Shown here: piece after piece, positions 5,483-6,339 of the stretch
Numbering within the stretch: position 1 is the first letter of the stretch
How the letters are laid out: the number at the start of each line of letters is the position of its first letter
Assembly: GCA_002785065.1 (NCBI GenBank)
Contig: PFLI01000125.1
Span: 1-6,339 of the forward strand
Origin: Candidatus Roizmanbacteria bacterium CG_4_10_14_0_8_um_filter_33_9
Lineage (GTDB): Bacteria; Patescibacteriota; Microgenomatia; UBA1406; GWC2-37-13
Direction of reading: 5' to 3'
DNA: 6,339 nucleotides
Program-made: the position numbers and the translations under genes
Notes under the pieces: model-generated
The model's database searches: none
The model's input: the letters and a program-made list of their open reading frames with translations, nothing else
Told to the model about the DNA's origin: nothing

Positions 5483-5511
5483 ATGATATATAAAATGTTA
5501 ATAGCTGTCAA
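5483..5511 (-). promoter_or_regulatory. promoter of the DUF5663-like gene (TTGACA / 17 bp / TATCAT)
   Basis: On the minus strand TTGACA (5506-5511) is a perfect -35 box. A 17-bp spacer and TATCAT (5483-5488) follow; the hexamer matches the -10 consensus at five of six positions. Six bases separate it from the ATG, which places the transcription start on the A of the start codon. It occupies nearly the whole gap after the upstream gene's stop. Confidence 0.7.
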
Positions 5512-5517
5512 GTTATG

Positions 5518-6339
5518 TTACGACACATTTGCTGCAACAGCACTCGAAGCTGCTGGATTTCTAACTGCTTCAATACGCTTCAATGCTTCCTGTTCAGCCT
5601 CGGCCATTATGTTTGTATAATGCTGAATATTAACTTCTAACCTTTCTTTAAATTCTGTTGATTTTTGTAGCTCCTGATCTTGAGCATATATTCTTTTTCC
5701 TATTTCGGAATAATCTTCGACTTTGTCATTATGTTTCTCTAAATCAGACATATATTCCTGTAAATCAGCCTTGCTTACTCCTTTTTCTAAAAGAATACGA
5801 ATCATGACTTTTTTTTTCATACCCTCGATTTGTTTATCTTTGAGATCTTGAAGAAGTTCTTTTGCGTCTGTTTCCACCGCATCTGCTTTCGCCATCTTCT
5901 CTACATATTCCAAATACTGTTGAGTATAAGCTCTATCTACCTCTTCTTGTCGACGGATTTGTTCTTGTTGCTGTTGCTCTACTTTTTGTTTTGCAGACTC
6001 TTTTTCTGCTTTCTCTTGCGCCTCAGCCATTTCTTTCTGTTCTTTCAGAAGCGCTATTTGTGCAGCTAATTTACCTTCAACTTCAGTAAACACTCTGTCA
6101 AAAATTTGCTCCCTATCGGGTCTTTTAAACAAACCTTTTTTTTCATCATCATTTTCAGGCGTAAATTCCCATTTTGAAAGAAGGGCGGCAAGAGCTTTTC
6201 TTTGCAATTGCATTGCTCCTGTATCACCTGCACGATATGCAGCTTCATACTGTTTCATAATTTCAACTGCAATTTCATATTCTTTAAATTTTTGTGTTTT
6301 TACTTTTTTATCTTTGTCTTTAAATTTTTCATTTTCAGC
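5518..6339 (-). CDS. charged coiled-coil protein of unknown function, N-terminus beyond the right edge
   Basis: The frame is open from the stop at 5518-5520 to the last base of the window, 273 residues. The first ATG is at 6258, but the 27 codons before it are stop-free and Lys/Glu-rich in the same style, so the gene very likely starts outside the window. Numbered from that ATG, residues about 58-150 and 175-233 are long amphipathic, heptad-like stretches with runs such as EQQQQEQIRRQEEVDRA, typical of coiled coil. The C-terminus is an Ala/Val/Ser-rich tail. Residues 1-60 (MKQYEAAYRAGD..., SKWEFTPEND) look more globular. No membrane segment, enzyme motif or known family is recognised. It lies 41 bp upstream of the DUF5663-like gene on the same strand and may share its transcript. 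Low-complexity composition makes distant family matches unreliable. Confidence 0.82.
   Translation of the reverse strand, partial: AENEKFKDKDKKVKTQKFKEYEIAVEIMKQYEAAYRAGDTGAMQLQRKALAALLSKWEFTPENDDEKKGLFKRPDREQIFDRVFTEVEGKLAAQIALLKEQKEMAEAQEKAEKESAKQKVEQQQQEQIRRQEEVDRAYTQQYLEYVEKMAKADAVETDAKELLQDLKDKQIEGMKKKVMIRILLEKGVSKADLQEYMSDLEKHNDKVEDYSEIGKRIYAQDQELQKSTEFKERLEVNIQHYTNIMAEAEQEALKRIEAVRNPAASSAVAANVS

Noticed and set aside
5830..6248. Plus-strand hydrophobic open frames (Leu/Phe/Cys-rich) and one minus-strand frame opposite or beside the coiled-coil gene
   Set aside because: The plus-strand frames are the antisense of Glu/Lys/Gln codons, which read as Leu/Phe/Ser and mimic membrane proteins. 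The minus-strand frame is a shifted reading of the same gene.

Overview
This is AT-rich bacterial DNA, probably from an uncultivated lineage. The best guess is Candidate Phyla Radiation / Patescibacteria. That is an inference from AT-rich codon use, many proteins without recognisable family, a DUF5663-like protein (a family I associate with that radiation), two compact toxin-antitoxin pairs and several start codons with no Shine-Dalgarno sequence. No rRNA, tRNA or marker gene is present to settle the taxonomy. The standard genetic code fits: the long frames are uninterrupted, and six of the seven stops seen are TAA or TAG, with one TGA.

Layout. (1) Positions 1-1973, + strand: a long protein whose frame is open to the left window edge. 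It has a Lys/Pro/Glu-rich N-terminal part, a GNAT acetyltransferase domain and a C-terminal JAMM/MPN+ metalloprotease-type domain with the complete zinc motif. (2) Positions 1974-3610: two minus-strand toxin-antitoxin pairs, HEPN-MNT (2734 down to 2064) and VapBC (3503 down to 2888). Three same-orientation copies (A, B, C) of one intergenic repeat lie to the left of, between and to the right of these pairs, so each pair sits in its own repeat-bounded unit of about 0.77-0.79 kb. (3) Positions 3636-4827, + strand: a 374-residue protein with two GxxH-type motifs reminiscent of the TraB/GumN group and an internal twin-arginine-like hydrophobic segment. (4) Positions 6339 down to 4892, - strand: a charged coiled-coil protein running off the right edge, followed by a 194-residue DUF5663-like protein with its own promoter.

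Functional reading. The middle is a small stability/defence-type island of two toxin-antitoxin modules. The flanking large proteins look like lineage-specific accessory or envelope-related genes. Expression signals are compact. Three or four genes have a -10-like hexamer only 6-8 bases before the ATG, which predicts leaderless mRNAs. The vapB promoter is overlaid by a perfect 14-bp palindrome that probably serves as an autoregulatory operator. The observations most worth following are the repeat-bounded toxin-antitoxin units, the GNAT-JAMM fusion and the TraB-like protein with the internal membrane/Tat-like insert.
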